Source: Xanthostigma xanthostigma (lineage: Eukaryota; Arthropoda; Insecta; Raphidioptera; Raphidiidae). From it: a stretch of DNA of 64,000 nt. The DNA lies in the NCBI GenBank assembly GCA_963575645.1, contig OY754467.1:4774001-4838000 (forward strand), in the 5' to 3' direction. Below are positions 35,888 through 45,710 of this stretch, piece by piece (position 1 is the first letter of the stretch; every line of letters begins with the position of its first letter). The position numbers and the translations under genes were made by a program. The notes under the pieces were generated by a model. The model was not told the DNA's origin, did no database searches, and saw nothing but the letters and a program-made list of their open reading frames with translations.

Positions 35888-35895
35888 TATTTATA
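35888..35895 (-). promoter_or_regulatory. TATA box of ADGF gene 2
   Basis: TATAAATA on the minus strand, 58 nt upstream of the ATG, predicting a start near 35864. No clear Inr at that point. Confidence 0.45.
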
Positions 35896-36020
35896 ATACA
35901 GACAGAGCGCACGTTTAGCCATTTGCAAATATTGTTTAAAACAGTGGCGTGCTATTCAGATTTTTATCGCTTAGATAATAATAAATGTGCATTTGTTAAA
36001 ATTGGGGTTGCGCCTCTTAT

Positions 36021-36991
36021 TATGGAGGGTAGAGGGTAAGGAGAACCATCTCTGTGTATGAAAAGTGTCCGTCAAAAAGAGTGAAATTAAGATGGCGCCA
36101 CCGTAGGAAGAGTGTCAATTTCTCTCTGATGAGTCTATAGGTTATATTTACCAAATAATGTTTGACTACTTAAGTGATTGAGGTTTCGACCATATTTTTT
36201 AATGAAAAAATATGGTATAATCGTTGCTAACTAGAAAAAAAAATTTTTTATTCTAAATTAATACGGTAGATCCCTTTTATATACTTTAATACATTTTTCA
36301 TCAAAATATTGTTTTTTACCATGCCAGATTCAATTTTTAAGCATCGTGACAGCGTTTTTTCATAAACAAATTAGCTTTTACAAGGGCCGTGTCAAAACAC
36401 CACCTTAATTTTTTTCTTAAAGAAGGTTTGACATCTATTTTCTGCTTAAAAATTGGTCTGTCAGCGAAAAAATGTTTTTTACTATGACAGACTTCATAAA
36501 GAAAATAATTTATAACAAATGAAGTCTGACAAATTTATTAACAAAAATTGTCAGCCAGACAAATTTTTTCAAAAATGGTACATTATTTACTACAAATTGT
36601 ATAAATTTCAAGCAGGTGTTTTGGAAAGTAAAATCATTTTTTTTTTTAAATTCAAAAATTCATAAAAAATAACAATTAACAAATTTTTACTAGTCTGGCG
36701 GGCGTAACATGTTTCTTACATGTTTTTCAGCCATTTTCACTTTATAATTTTGAGGTGTTCGTAGGGGTAACTTTTTCTGTCATGGGAGCTTGGACTATAA
36801 CTACTCTAATCGCCAAAAATATTAAATATTCCCTTTCAGCACACTTCACTTCGTCTACAACTGCTAAGTTCACATTAAACACTTTTCCTATCACTAGCGC
36901 TATTCTGGCCACTTTTTAAACTATTATTTGACGCATTCAGATGGACACTTTTTTAGTTTTACCCCCAATCCTTACCTCTCTACCCTCCATA
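36021..36991. mobile_element. 971 bp TIR element with perfect 8 bp target duplication
   Basis: The end tatggagggtagagggtaagga is mirrored by tccttacctctctaccctccata, with one extra base. The flanks are cctcttat on both sides (36013-36020 and 36992-36999). The interior is AT-rich with no transposase. An 8 bp duplication fits hAT or P superfamilies; the TATGG end does not decide. It lies about 190 bp upstream of the ADGF gene 2 ATG. Confidence 0.7.
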
Positions 36992-36999
36992 CCTCTTAT

Positions 37000-37431
37000 A
37001 ATCGGGCATCGCCGGACGCTGAGGCAGGCACCGGTTCAACACGAGCAGGAGAGAGAGAGAAAAGCGTTTCTGTTTCCGTTTTGAAAGTAGTCAACAGGTA
37101 ACTAATAAATGTTTATGTTTTGGTTTATTATTCTCACAAAAACTGTATACCTACATGTTGTTTTGATCAGTTTCACGAAAAAATTCAAATTGCAGAAATC
37201 AACGAAAAACTTAACTTTATTTTATTTTTGCTCAGTGCTGTACCTTTAAGTCCGATTACCGAATCCTCTACCAAACATAAATAGCCTTACAAGAGGTTTA
37301 ATCACAGCACTCTATAATTTCGATTATAATCGAAGTTGTCCAATTATAGACTATTTAAAATTCTGGAAAAAGGAGCTTTTCAGAAAACGTAGATAATTTG
37401 AACATCTTCATGTGATATTATTATCGACTTT
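37000..37431. other. Intergenic stretch
   Basis: No gene or repeat recognised; a (GA)n run lies near 37050. Confidence 0.3.
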
Positions 37432-37477
37432 AATTGTAAATTATAGACACTCAACATCTGAGGTCATCAGCGTCTAG
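37432..37477 (+). repeat. Copy of the dispersed ~50 bp motif
   Basis: attgtaaattatagacactc then 'aacatctgaggtcatcagcgtcta'. The hAT element at 37480 inserted at its right edge, duplicating gtctagat from the motif. Confidence 0.65.
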
Positions 37478-37479
37478 AT

Positions 37480-37715
37480 CAGTGTTTCCCAACCTTTTTT
37501 GTGCCATGCCCCACCTTAGCCTTTCTAAAATTCTTATGCCCCCCCTATGTAACATACATAATTTTTAATATTACAAAAGGCACTGAAATCTAGCATTGCA
37601 TTTAAATGGCCCAGGGCGAAAGGGTTAAACTCGTGTCGAGTCCATTTTCGAATTGCCCCTCTTAACAATCAAATTGCCCCCCTGTGGGGCGTGGGCCTCA
37701 CGTTGGGAAACACCG
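37480..37715. mobile_element. hAT MITE with perfect 8 bp target duplication
   Basis: cagtgtttcccaacctttttt at the left and 'cacgttgggaaacaccg' at the right are inverted. gtctagat flanks both sides (37472-37479 and 37716-37723). 236 bp, no coding capacity. Confidence 0.8.
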
Positions 37716-37723
37716 GTCTAGAT

Positions 37724-38042
37724 GTCGCTATCATTCATCCATTACAAACTTATAAATTAAAAATAATAATATTGATTGAAATTCTAGTAGTTGGACACAC
37801 TATTTAATAAAATAAATAATTCAGAACAGAAAATTTTATAACGACTATGAATTTTCTCCTTTTGATAAGACAATCTGAAGAAGATAAAATATTGTTAGAG
37901 TAAATAAAACTTTACTTTAAAAAAATATAATAATTTATAAAATTAGTTTAAATCTCAATATAGTATTTATCACATATTTTTTTACAGGACTGATTAGATC
38001 GCCATATCTCATTAAACTCCATATCTGTACCCTTATAAAACA
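37724..38042. other. Intergenic stretch
   Basis: AT-rich; nothing recognised. Confidence 0.3.
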
Positions 38043-38645
38043 CTATAGCGGTCCCGTCCGGTTTCACCCGGGTGTAAAAGAACGAATGGGGAAGGTAGGA
38101 ACATGAGTACACACATTCATCTTAGTTTACCGAGATGAATGTTGTGTCCAAATTTCATGATGATCGGAGCTACCGTTCAAAAGTTTTTGTCGATAAAAAG
38201 CAGTATTTATACATTTTTTAACCAATTTTTTTAAAATTAATTAAATAAAATTAAAATAAATTTAAATGTAAGCCTTAGAAGAAAGCAATGTAGAAAATAA
38301 AAATATATTCGCCCAACGTGGGGCTCGAACTTACGACCCTGATATTGACAGTCGCATGCTCTACCGATTGCGCCATTCGGGGTTGTGTACTCACAAAGCT
38401 AATATGAGTGTATTTAGTTAGTGCATTTCACCTGAATAGAAGCTTATTTTTGAGATACATTTTGCAACATTTTTCATTAATGCTCCGCTCCTAATGGTCG
38501 TAGCGTGATATTATATAGCCTATAGCCTTCCTCGATAAATGGGCTATCCAACAAAAAAAAATTTTCAATTTGAAGCAGTAGTTCCTGAGATTAGCACGTT
38601 CAAACAAACAAACAAACTCTTCAGCTTTATATATTAGTATAGATA
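38043..38645 (-). mobile_element. Composite SINE with internal tRNA-Lys-like promoter, copy 1
   Basis: On the minus strand the element begins near 38645 with 'tatactaatatataaagctgaagag', then has a tRNA-like sequence at 38310-38382 (A-box-like 'tggcgcaatcggtagagc', B-box 'agttcgagcccc'), then ends in a tail with 'accgttcaaaag'-type and 'acccgggtgaaaccggacgggaccgct' sequences. The tRNA-like part resembles tRNA-Lys in both stems but its anticodon loop reads GTC. The tail resembles RTE-type retroposon ends. Shares body and tail with 44208-44755. Confidence 0.55.
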
Positions 38646-39155
38646 GATGTCTCTAGGTTTGTTTATTCCCTTATGACTCAAGAACGGCTGAACCGATTTT
38701 AAGCGGTATTCTTTCGCATGTAGATGCATTATCTGATCAGTTTTTAGGCAATGTTTAATAAGAATTATTTCTGTTATGACAATGTTTGTATAAACGGGTA
38801 ATACAAAAATCAGTGTTTTATGTCTTTTTATGAATTTTCTTAAAATTTTCAGACAAAATATTATGTTTTGTCCGTAATAAAGTTTATACAAAAATTAAAA
38901 TTAAGGCCGCTTGTAGCCTTACTAAAACGATTTACATTAGGACTTTAATGTTTATTGGAATTGGACAATAAATAACGAAGTTTTTGTGGTTTAAAGCGTT
39001 AAAAAATAATAGACTGTTACTAGTTACTAGGTTATTAACAACCGGTTATTTAATAACAGACCATAAATATTGTACGTAGTCGGTTATTTATAGAAACAGG
39101 TTTTTAAAAATCTGTGTTTTTATTAGCAGTGCAATTTTGGTAGCAGTCTTTTTAA
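38646..39155. other. Intergenic stretch
   Basis: 'atgactcaagaacggctgaaccgatttt' near 38670 looks retroposon-derived. No gene recognised. Confidence 0.3.
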
Positions 39156-39586
39156 TGCCCGGTTTACATTATTCCAGTCCAGCGATCCAGTTCAGTGCTG
39201 GACTGGATCGCTGGACTGGATTCGTTGTCTACATTATTCCAGTCATTTAGAAGCCGTTTTCATTGTGAACACCACAGTGACAATGATTTCAAAAAGAGAT
39301 CAGTTTCGAAAATGTTTCAAACGTGCTCAATCACTCTTGCTACAAGAAGTTATTAATGAGGTTGATAATGAACTAAGAAAAAAGTAACGGAATGGCACTG
39401 GATTGGCCGTCTACATTATTCCAGTTGCACTGGATTGATCGCACTGGATTCAAAAGTAGACCGCGAATCCAGTTACTGGACTGGAATGCTTACTGGATCC
39501 AGTGCATTCCAGTGAGGGTTTACATTATTCCAGTTGCAATCCAGCACTGGACTGGATCGCTGGACTGGAATAATGTAAACCGGGCA
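39156..39586. mobile_element. Harbinger-like non-autonomous element rich in CCAGT repeats
   Basis: Ends tgcccggtttacattattcc and ggaataatgtaaaccgggca are perfect inverted repeats, extending into 'agtccagcgatccagt'. TAA flanks both sides (39153-39155 and 39587-39589), a 3 bp target duplication typical of PIF/Harbinger. The subterminal zones carry many direct and inverted CCAGT/ACTGG pentamers. The centre holds a 34-codon frame from 39282 (M-I-S-K-R-D-Q-F-R-K-C-F-K-R-A) whose family I cannot name. Confidence 0.7.
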
Positions 39587-39628
39587 TAAAACCGATATTT
39601 TCCAGTTCCTGAATAAATAATACTGGAG

Positions 39629-39720
39629 CCGAAAGTTTGATATTCTTGCACTGCGCGCCATGATGCCCGAAGCGAAACCTCGGGCATCATGGCGCGCAGT
39701 GTCAGATATCAAACTTTCGG
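39629..39720. repeat. Strong hairpin inside a dispersed repeat
   Basis: Arms of about 41 bp ('ccgaaagtttgatat', 'cactgcgcgccatgatgcccga') are mirrored around the loop 'agcgaaacc', almost perfectly. The right arm and what follows belong to the repeat shared with 20491-20800. Confidence 0.7.
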
Positions 39721-39990
39721 CCAGTGTGGTGTATACTATTTTTCTTCATACCTCGGTCGTAAGTACGCTTATTAAATACATTAATTAATTAATTACTTAT
39801 TAGTTACATAAAAACACAGATAAATTTCAAGCAAGCAGCTTGCAGAGGTTATACGTAAAAACACAAATGACAATAATATGGTTGCTATGGAAACGACATC
39901 CAAACAACAGTTGATAGTTTATTTTTCTTTACTGCCGCCCGAACGTACGTACTTCCCGCGTCAGTGCGTGTAATCCCACCAATGCGTAAT
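39672..39990 (+). repeat. Dispersed repeat shared with 20491-20800
   Basis: Same ordered blocks as at 20491-20800, ending 'cagtgcgtgtaatccca'. It lies just downstream of the secreted protein gene at 40142. Confidence 0.65.
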
Positions 39991-40141
39991 CTGCCTTACA
40001 ATATTGATGTCGAAAGTATGTACTCGATATGAAGAAAAATATAATAAGCTCGTCCCTGTTGACGTAGATATTCGCTTTTTTATGGCCACTTTGTTATATC
40101 TGGCTGCACTATTGTTTGAAAATTCAAAAGTTACGTCTTCT

Positions 40142-43100
40142 TCAAAACGGACAACAAGACTCGTTAAAATCAGGAGGACAGTAAATTGCACCGTTAGATA
40201 GTTGTATGCAATGTCCTTGGCCAAGTTCGTAGATTCCGTCAGTTGTGACGCCATAATCTTGTTGAACCCATTCTAAAAGATTTAACGTAAAACTTTCCGG
40301 GGTTTCCATTTTCTGAAAGAAAAAACATATATAAGTATACACGATCTTCCTTAAATAATGTCGAAAACAACGACGGCTGATTTCTAATGTTTTATTATAA
40401 GAAAAAAGTTAAATATACTATAAAACTATAAACATAATATACAGGGTGAGTCAGACCACCCGTACCGTTCGTTTTTTTTTTCGAAAACGGTTAGTCGTAG
40501 AGAGTTGTGTCAAAAATCTGCATTATAAAAGCCCTAATGAAGAATCGAATGGTGATATTTTTTTCCCCAGAAAGGTCGGTTTCCCTATTAGTTTGCTCCA
40601 AAATGTTCAGAACTCCGGAATATTAAATGGCACGATAGGCCGAAAGTGATATTGTTGAAAAGATCTTTAAAAAATAAGCAAGTTTTGCAGAACATTTTTT
40701 TTTATTACTGCCACCCCTGTTAAGTAATATTCGTTTGAAATTACTAACTAGATTTTAAATGCCGACTTTTAAAATTAAGTTCGTCATTACATGTAAATTT
40801 AATAATTTCAAACGAATATTACTTAACAGGGGTGGCAGTAACAAAAAAAAAATGTCCTACAAAACTTGCTTATTTTTTAAAGATCTTTTCAACAACATCA
40901 CTTCGACCTATCGTGCCATTTAATATTCCGGAGTTCTGAACATTTTGGAGCAAACTAATAGGGAAGCCGACCTTTCCGGGGAAAAAAAATATCACCATTC
41001 GATTCTTCATTAGGGCTTTTATAATACAGATTTTTGACACAACTCTCTACGACTAACCGTTTTCGAAAAAAACGAACGGTACGGGTGGTCTGACTCATCC
41101 TGTATTTAGAAGCGGGCAGTTCCTGAAATACAGGCTATTGAAATTCCAAATCTTTACTTCAATATTTCGTAGAGCTTCGATTCAATGCGTGTCTTTGGAC
41201 AGAATGTTAGTGTAAAAAATTTTATGTAAGAATTCATTTAATTACGGAATTACAAAATTTTAAACTTTCGTTGATGTTAGCCTAATAACACTTTGAACTT
41301 GCAATTAATTACTTACCACAAACTTTTCTTGAAGATCTTCTCGTACAGGTATGTCTTCTATGACATGAGGATGAACTTTTATTGGCGCTGGATGTGTCAA
41401 AAGAAAGCCTTTCGCAAAATGATAAACCAAAAAGTCATCTTTTTCTATATAACAAATTAAAAGAATCCATTATTAAATTATTTACAACATCAAGGATGTA
41501 TCACAATTAAAAGCAATGTTCAATTTGATAGAAGAGAGAGATTGTAGATTATAGACGCTGAACAGTTAAGGTCATCAGCGTTTATGTGCGTATTAGAGGA
41601 TCTGACACAAATCGCCTGTTACGAGCTCGGGTTCCTGGAAGTGCTAATTCCCATAAAACATTTGGAATGCTAAATACATTTCAATGTTTCCCCTGAGAAA
41701 AAATTAATGGCAGAAATTCAAATCTTTGATTAACTAGAACTCTTCAAATAAATAAAATTGTCGACAATTTTATTTATTCAACACGCGTGAGTAATATGTA
41801 ATTTCGGGGCCCTGCTAAATTCGGGAGAAATAATAAATTACTTCATGTTGACGCGTGGAGTGCTAATAATGAGCCGTACAGTGTGATAATGAATTTTCTG
41901 GACCAATAGAAATTCAGTAGCAAGCCAAAGCGTGCAATAATGAAAAAAAACTGCACGCAGCTTCCGGACTAATAGGAACGTGGTAGGCGGTATTGTATAA
42001 TTATATGAAAACAACATCGCAATTCAGCGAAAGTCATGGCCATCTTGTGTGTATCGAAGGCGCTGGGTACGTCAATCAATGAAGTGATTTATTATTTTTC
42101 CCTCTTTTATAAGGGCCCCGATTACATATTACTCCTGCTAGTTGAATAAAATATTATGTGCGACCATTGATCGAATTAGGAGAATATTCCACTCGCGTGC
42201 GTTTTACGCTCATGGAATCTTCTCCTTCTCTCACTATAGTCGCACAATATACTATTAATTAATAGAAGAACTGACCACTTGGTAAATCATGATGTCTGTA
42301 TTTAAACAATGATAGAAAGGAATCAAAACAATTTGAAACCTAGATGTATATTTCTTTAAGCTTAAGAGAGACAGAGAGAGATTGTAGATTATAGACGCTC
42401 GCCATGCAATAGGTAAGTATGCATTTGTGTCCCATAGAAATATAAATAATGTAATGAGGCTTTTGCCGTTTCCGACGTCTTTGGGTATTTCGTAAGCTAC
42501 CTAGATGGAAGAATTGTTGTCTATCAGCGTCATCCGAAAACTCCTGAACCGATTTCGATGAAACTTGGGACATTATCAATCAGTACCTAAACTTGACTGT
42601 GCGAACCGATATTGAGATCAAACCTCCTGTTTATTATTGGATTACAGAATCTGCTGTACTATATAACTTTTAATTCTAAATATTGAATACTTCAAAGTCA
42701 AATAATTCATTGCCTGTTTAGTCCGGTCAAAATACACAAAAAAAATAGTGGTAGGTTTACAATAATTCGCATAGAGCTGAAAATTGGTACAGGACTTAGG
42801 TACACTATTACAAATAACATATCAAGTCTTCACCGATCCTACATCTGCTAAAAAAATTATTCAAGGTCAAATGTTAAAAGTATCAGTTTTTTGAACATTT
42901 CCTGTAAACGGTAAATGTTATCTAAAAATAGTTCAGACAAAAGTTGTAGATCATGTAATTGTCAACAAGAATTCTTCTTATATTTTTTTCCCTACGAATC
43001 ACCATTCTTTTGAAATAAAATATGCATAATATATTAATATTTAATGTTATTTTTGATAAATACGTAATTCAGTACGTACATAGACATTTTGATCCCATAA

Positions 43101-43898
43101 TTAAGGAATAGTGATTCGTATGAAAAAAAGACGGGTTGCACTCTGGGAGTGCCGGCAGAAGTGAAAACTTGAATATTACCTCTACTCTCCATCCGTCTTA
43201 CGAATTTTCGATCAGGTCACGTGTCCTGACGTGAGTTTAACATTTTTTACCCATTACAAAAAAAGTGTACAACGCCGCTAAAGAAGTTTTCACTTCAAAA
43301 ATATAAGAACAGTTTTTGTAGACAATTGCATGATCTACAACTTTTGTCTGACCTATTTTTAGATAACATTTACCGTTTACAGGAAATGTTCAAAAAACTG
43401 ATACTTTTGATCTTTGACCTTGAATAAATTTTTAAAGCAGATGTAGGATCGGTGGGAGTTTTGATATTTTATTTTTAATAGGGTACTTAAGATCTGTATC
43501 AATTTTCAGTTCTATGCGAGTTATAGTAAATTGAAATGTTTATTTTGACTGAACTATAGTTTGAGTGTTTCGTTCACGCGAGCGAAACCGCTGACAAGAG
43601 TCAGTATATATTTAGAGAAAAATGATATCTACTTGTAAGCGAAGACTTCGTAATAAATTACAACCTTATTAATTAATTATTTAGTATTAAAAGGAATTAA
43701 CATATCAGTGCAAGGTAAATAATAAATCAATCAATGTCGTACGTACAAATATTGAAACAATGTCTTACCGTTTTCTGGAACAGAATCTAGTATCTGTCTG
43801 CCTTCTGGCTTAACCGGACGCAGTGATTTACTTTCAACATTCCCAAAAATAATCAACACCGCCGACATCAAAGCGAACAAAACTATTTTACCGAACAT
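40142..43898 (-). CDS. Small secreted protein of unknown family, three exons
   Basis: I do not recognise this gene. Exons on the minus strand are 43898-43769, 41444-41317 and 40312-40142; all splice sites are GT/AG and phases agree (130, 128 and 171 nt, total 142 residues). Exon one starts MFGKIVLFALMSAVLIIFGN, a good signal peptide, then a basic/polar stretch. Exon two encodes K-D-D-F-L-V-Y-H-F-A-K-G and a proline/histidine-rich part (T-H-P-A-P-I-K-V-H-P-H-V). Exon three is soluble-looking and ends with four cysteines in the last 22 residues: G-H-C, I-Y-C and E-S-C-C-P-F-stop. No transmembrane segment after the signal peptide. A TATA box lies about 80 nt upstream. Intron one holds two TIR elements, intron two a 661 bp palindrome. 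It could be a lineage-specific secreted peptide or a member of a small family unknown to me. Gene structure is fairly sure, function unknown. Confidence 0.7.
40442..41102. mobile_element. 661 bp palindromic MITE with TA target
   Basis: cagggtgagtcagaccaccc at the left and gggtggtctgactcatcctg at the right, flanked by TA on both sides. Arms of about 300 bp are nearly identical, with a ~55 bp spacer. It is entirely within intron two of the secreted protein gene. A TA target and the cagggtg end fit Tc1/mariner-type MITEs. Confidence 0.78.
41532..41582 (+). repeat. Copy of the dispersed ~50 bp motif
   Basis: gaagagagagattgtagatt, then 'atagacgctgaacagttaaggtcatcagcgt'. One of the most complete copies. 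Confidence 0.65.
41772..42264. mobile_element. Composite TIR repeat, copy 2
   Basis: Same order as 18670-19190: 'tttattcaacacgcgtgagtaatat', mirrored near 42150 by 'gttgaataaa', then the distal 'gaatattccactcgcgtg' palindrome, here partly deleted. In intron one of the secreted protein gene. Confidence 0.6.
42371..42403 (+). repeat. Partial copy of the dispersed ~50 bp motif
   Basis: acagagagagattgtagatt then 'atagacgctcgcc'; the distal 'gaggtcat' half is missing. Confidence 0.55.
42719..43556. mobile_element. ~840 bp TIR element with long arms and a shared central module
   Basis: The left 'tagtccggtcaaaata' is mirrored by 'tattttgactgaacta'. Arms of about 260 bp include 'gatcctacatctgc', 'cattt.ccgtttacag' and 'gatctacaacttttgtctga' in inverted order. 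The centre (about 43125-43305) contains 'ctctgggagtgccggcagaagtgaaa' and 'aatttttcgatcaggtca'-type text that recurs at 45711-46045. In intron one of the secreted protein gene. Confidence 0.65.
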
Positions 43899-43972
43899 TT
43901 TTGGTTGTTTTTCTTTCTAATATTCTCAGACAAAGAAAAATTGAACTGGTAATAAATGTAATAAAAATTATT

Positions 43973-43981
43973 CTTTATATA
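43973..43981 (-). promoter_or_regulatory. TATA box of the small secreted protein gene
   Basis: TATATAAAG on the minus strand, about 80 nt upstream of the ATG at 43898. 'CCAGTTCA' about 33 nt downstream (near 43947) could be the start site. Confidence 0.45.
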
Positions 43982-44207
43982 TTCTTTGTATAAAAAAAAA
44001 GGTCTGTCAAGATTATGTCAAGGGGGGATTACAGTTTGCTCACTAAAAAGAATCGATTGTTTAGGTGCGATTGTTAAATTAATCCTATTAATCTCTGTCA
44101 ATACGTTTTATGCTTTAACTAGACGTCAACATTTGAAAAATAAAATTTACGATTAGTTCATAAACGATACGACTCCCCAACTGGTAAGACATTTTTATAA
44201 GGTCAGT

Positions 44208-44755
44208 AGCGGTCCCGCTCGGTTTCACCCGGGTGAAAAAGAACGAATGGGGAAGGGACATGAGTACGCACATTCATCTTAGTTTACCGAGATGAATGTT
44301 GTGTTCAAACTTCATAATGATGGGAGTTACCGTTCAAAAGCAGTATTTATACTTTTTTTAAGTAATAAATTTCTTTAGGAAAATTATTTTTATATAGGCA
44401 CCTATAGTTGTAACAATTTTCAAATGAGCTATTAATTAGATTTATTTAATTTTAATTAGTCGTAATAAAATTAAAAAAAATTGAAATGTAAGCCTTAGAA
44501 GAAAGCAATGTAGAAAATAAAAAAAATAAACATATATTCACCGACGTGGGACTTGAACCCAAGACCCTGGCATTAAGAGTCTTACGCTCTACCGACTGAG
44601 CTATCCGGGCTTGTGAAAGTGACGCGCTAATATTGCAATATTTAGTTAAGGCATTTCACGCGTTCCTGAGAAAAAGGGTCTTGACAGACAGACAGACGGA
44701 CGGACAACGAAGTGAGCAATTTTAAGCGATTTTCATTGCACGGTTCTATACTAGC
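44208..44755 (-). mobile_element. Composite SINE with internal tRNA-Lys-like promoter, copy 2
   Basis: The tRNA-like part at 44539-44609 (minus) begins gcccggatagctcagtcggt, identical to the 5' part of tRNA-Lys, with a CTT anticodon loop and a B-box 'gggttcaagtccc'. The acceptor and anticodon stems no longer pair fully, so it is a SINE promoter and not a working tRNA. The tail to 44208 matches 38043-38300. Upstream the copy differs from copy 1. Confidence 0.6.
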
Positions 44756-44841
44756 TCAAGTATGCGTATACGAGAAACTATATAATGTAGTTGAATTTTG
44801 CGATTTTGATATAAACTTTCATTGGAGTGCCTTTTTTTTGT

Positions 44842-45309
44842 ATGATGTCGGGAATTTTTTTATATCAACGTCCTAATAACACATGCTTTCCAAAAATTAC
44901 CCAACTCATCCTGAAAATAAAAATCGTATATTTTTGTATATACTTTACTAATAATAAATCAATCAAAATTCAGTTGGAAAAGTTTTTAAATAAAGTAGAA
45001 TTAAATTCCTGTTTTGTTTACTTCTTAAAATATTACGAAACTAAAAATACTGAAGTGTTTTTACCACCTAGGAATGTTTCGAAAGTATACTTACGAAACT
45101 TTTTTATCTCTACTATTCATACAATTTTAGCGATGTGTGATACAATGAATGTAGGTAGTTCCAGTGAATCGATTTTGATGAAATTTTCGCTAAAGAATAG
45201 AAAATGTCATCAGTTTGAAGATAGGTTATGTTTAAACAATATCATTTTAACAGTTCTTTATTTATTAGTTTTTTTGTTAACCTCGATGGCTATTAAAACA
45301 AATGCGTGA
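44842..45309 (+). CDS. Unrecognised 155-codon open frame
   Basis: Open from ATG 44842 to the stop at 45307-45309. The predicted product has an amphipathic N-terminal half, a middle with K-N-T-E-V-F-L-P-P-R-N, and a hydrophobic segment near the end (I-I-L-T-V-L-Y-L-L-V-F-L-L-T-S-M). I recognise no family. By base composition a frame this long is unlikely but not impossible by chance in 64 kb. It could be a single-exon gene, one exon of a membrane protein, or part of an element. Low confidence. Confidence 0.2.
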   Translation: MMSGIFLYQRPNNTCFPKITQLILKIKIVYFCIYFTNNKSIKIQLEKFLNKVELNSCFVYFLKYYETKNTEVFLPPRNVSKVYLRNFFISTIHTILAMCDTMNVGSSSESILMKFSLKNRKCHQFEDRLCLNNIILTVLYLLVFLLTSMAIKTNA

Positions 45310-45489
45310 CTCCCGCGCGTTAGAAGTGAAACTTCTTAGATTCTGATATTTGTTGACGATTTTATTATTTTATACGATTAGGAAATGGTTATACATGGAA
45401 TTTGTTTCCGTGGCTAGAGAAAATGCTACATGTACGCACTGCGCATGCATGTTGAGTGTGTATGACGCTTTGACAAAGAAAGTAGAAAC

Positions 45490-45665
45490 GATTCTCTCAC
45501 TCTTTCCTTTCAACTGCCGGTTGAAGTCGTAGAAGGGGAAGAGCTCCCCATTTTTCGTCTGATTTACCTCCTAGCAAAACTATTCTCCTATTCTTTCCTC
45601 TCAACTGCCGATCGAAGTCGGAGAAAGGGAAGCGTTACACTTTTCGCCTGATCCCGATAATTTTA
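45490..45665 (+). repeat. Two-unit tandem repeat, ~89 bp period
   Basis: 'ctttcctttcaactgccggttgaagtcgtagaaggggaag' recurs about 89 bp later as 'ctttcctctcaactgccgatcgaagtcggagaaagggaag', each followed by 'tttttcg.ctgat'-type text. Confidence 0.6.
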
Positions 45666-45710
45666 CTCCTCTAGAGTCTAGGGCGTCTAAAAAAGTTCCA
45701 CTAAAAAAAA

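Noticed and set aside
44539-44609. tRNA-Lys (CTT) gene.
   Set aside because: The 5' half is excellent, but the acceptor and anticodon stems have several mismatches and it is embedded in a repeat shared with 38043; treated as a SINE promoter.
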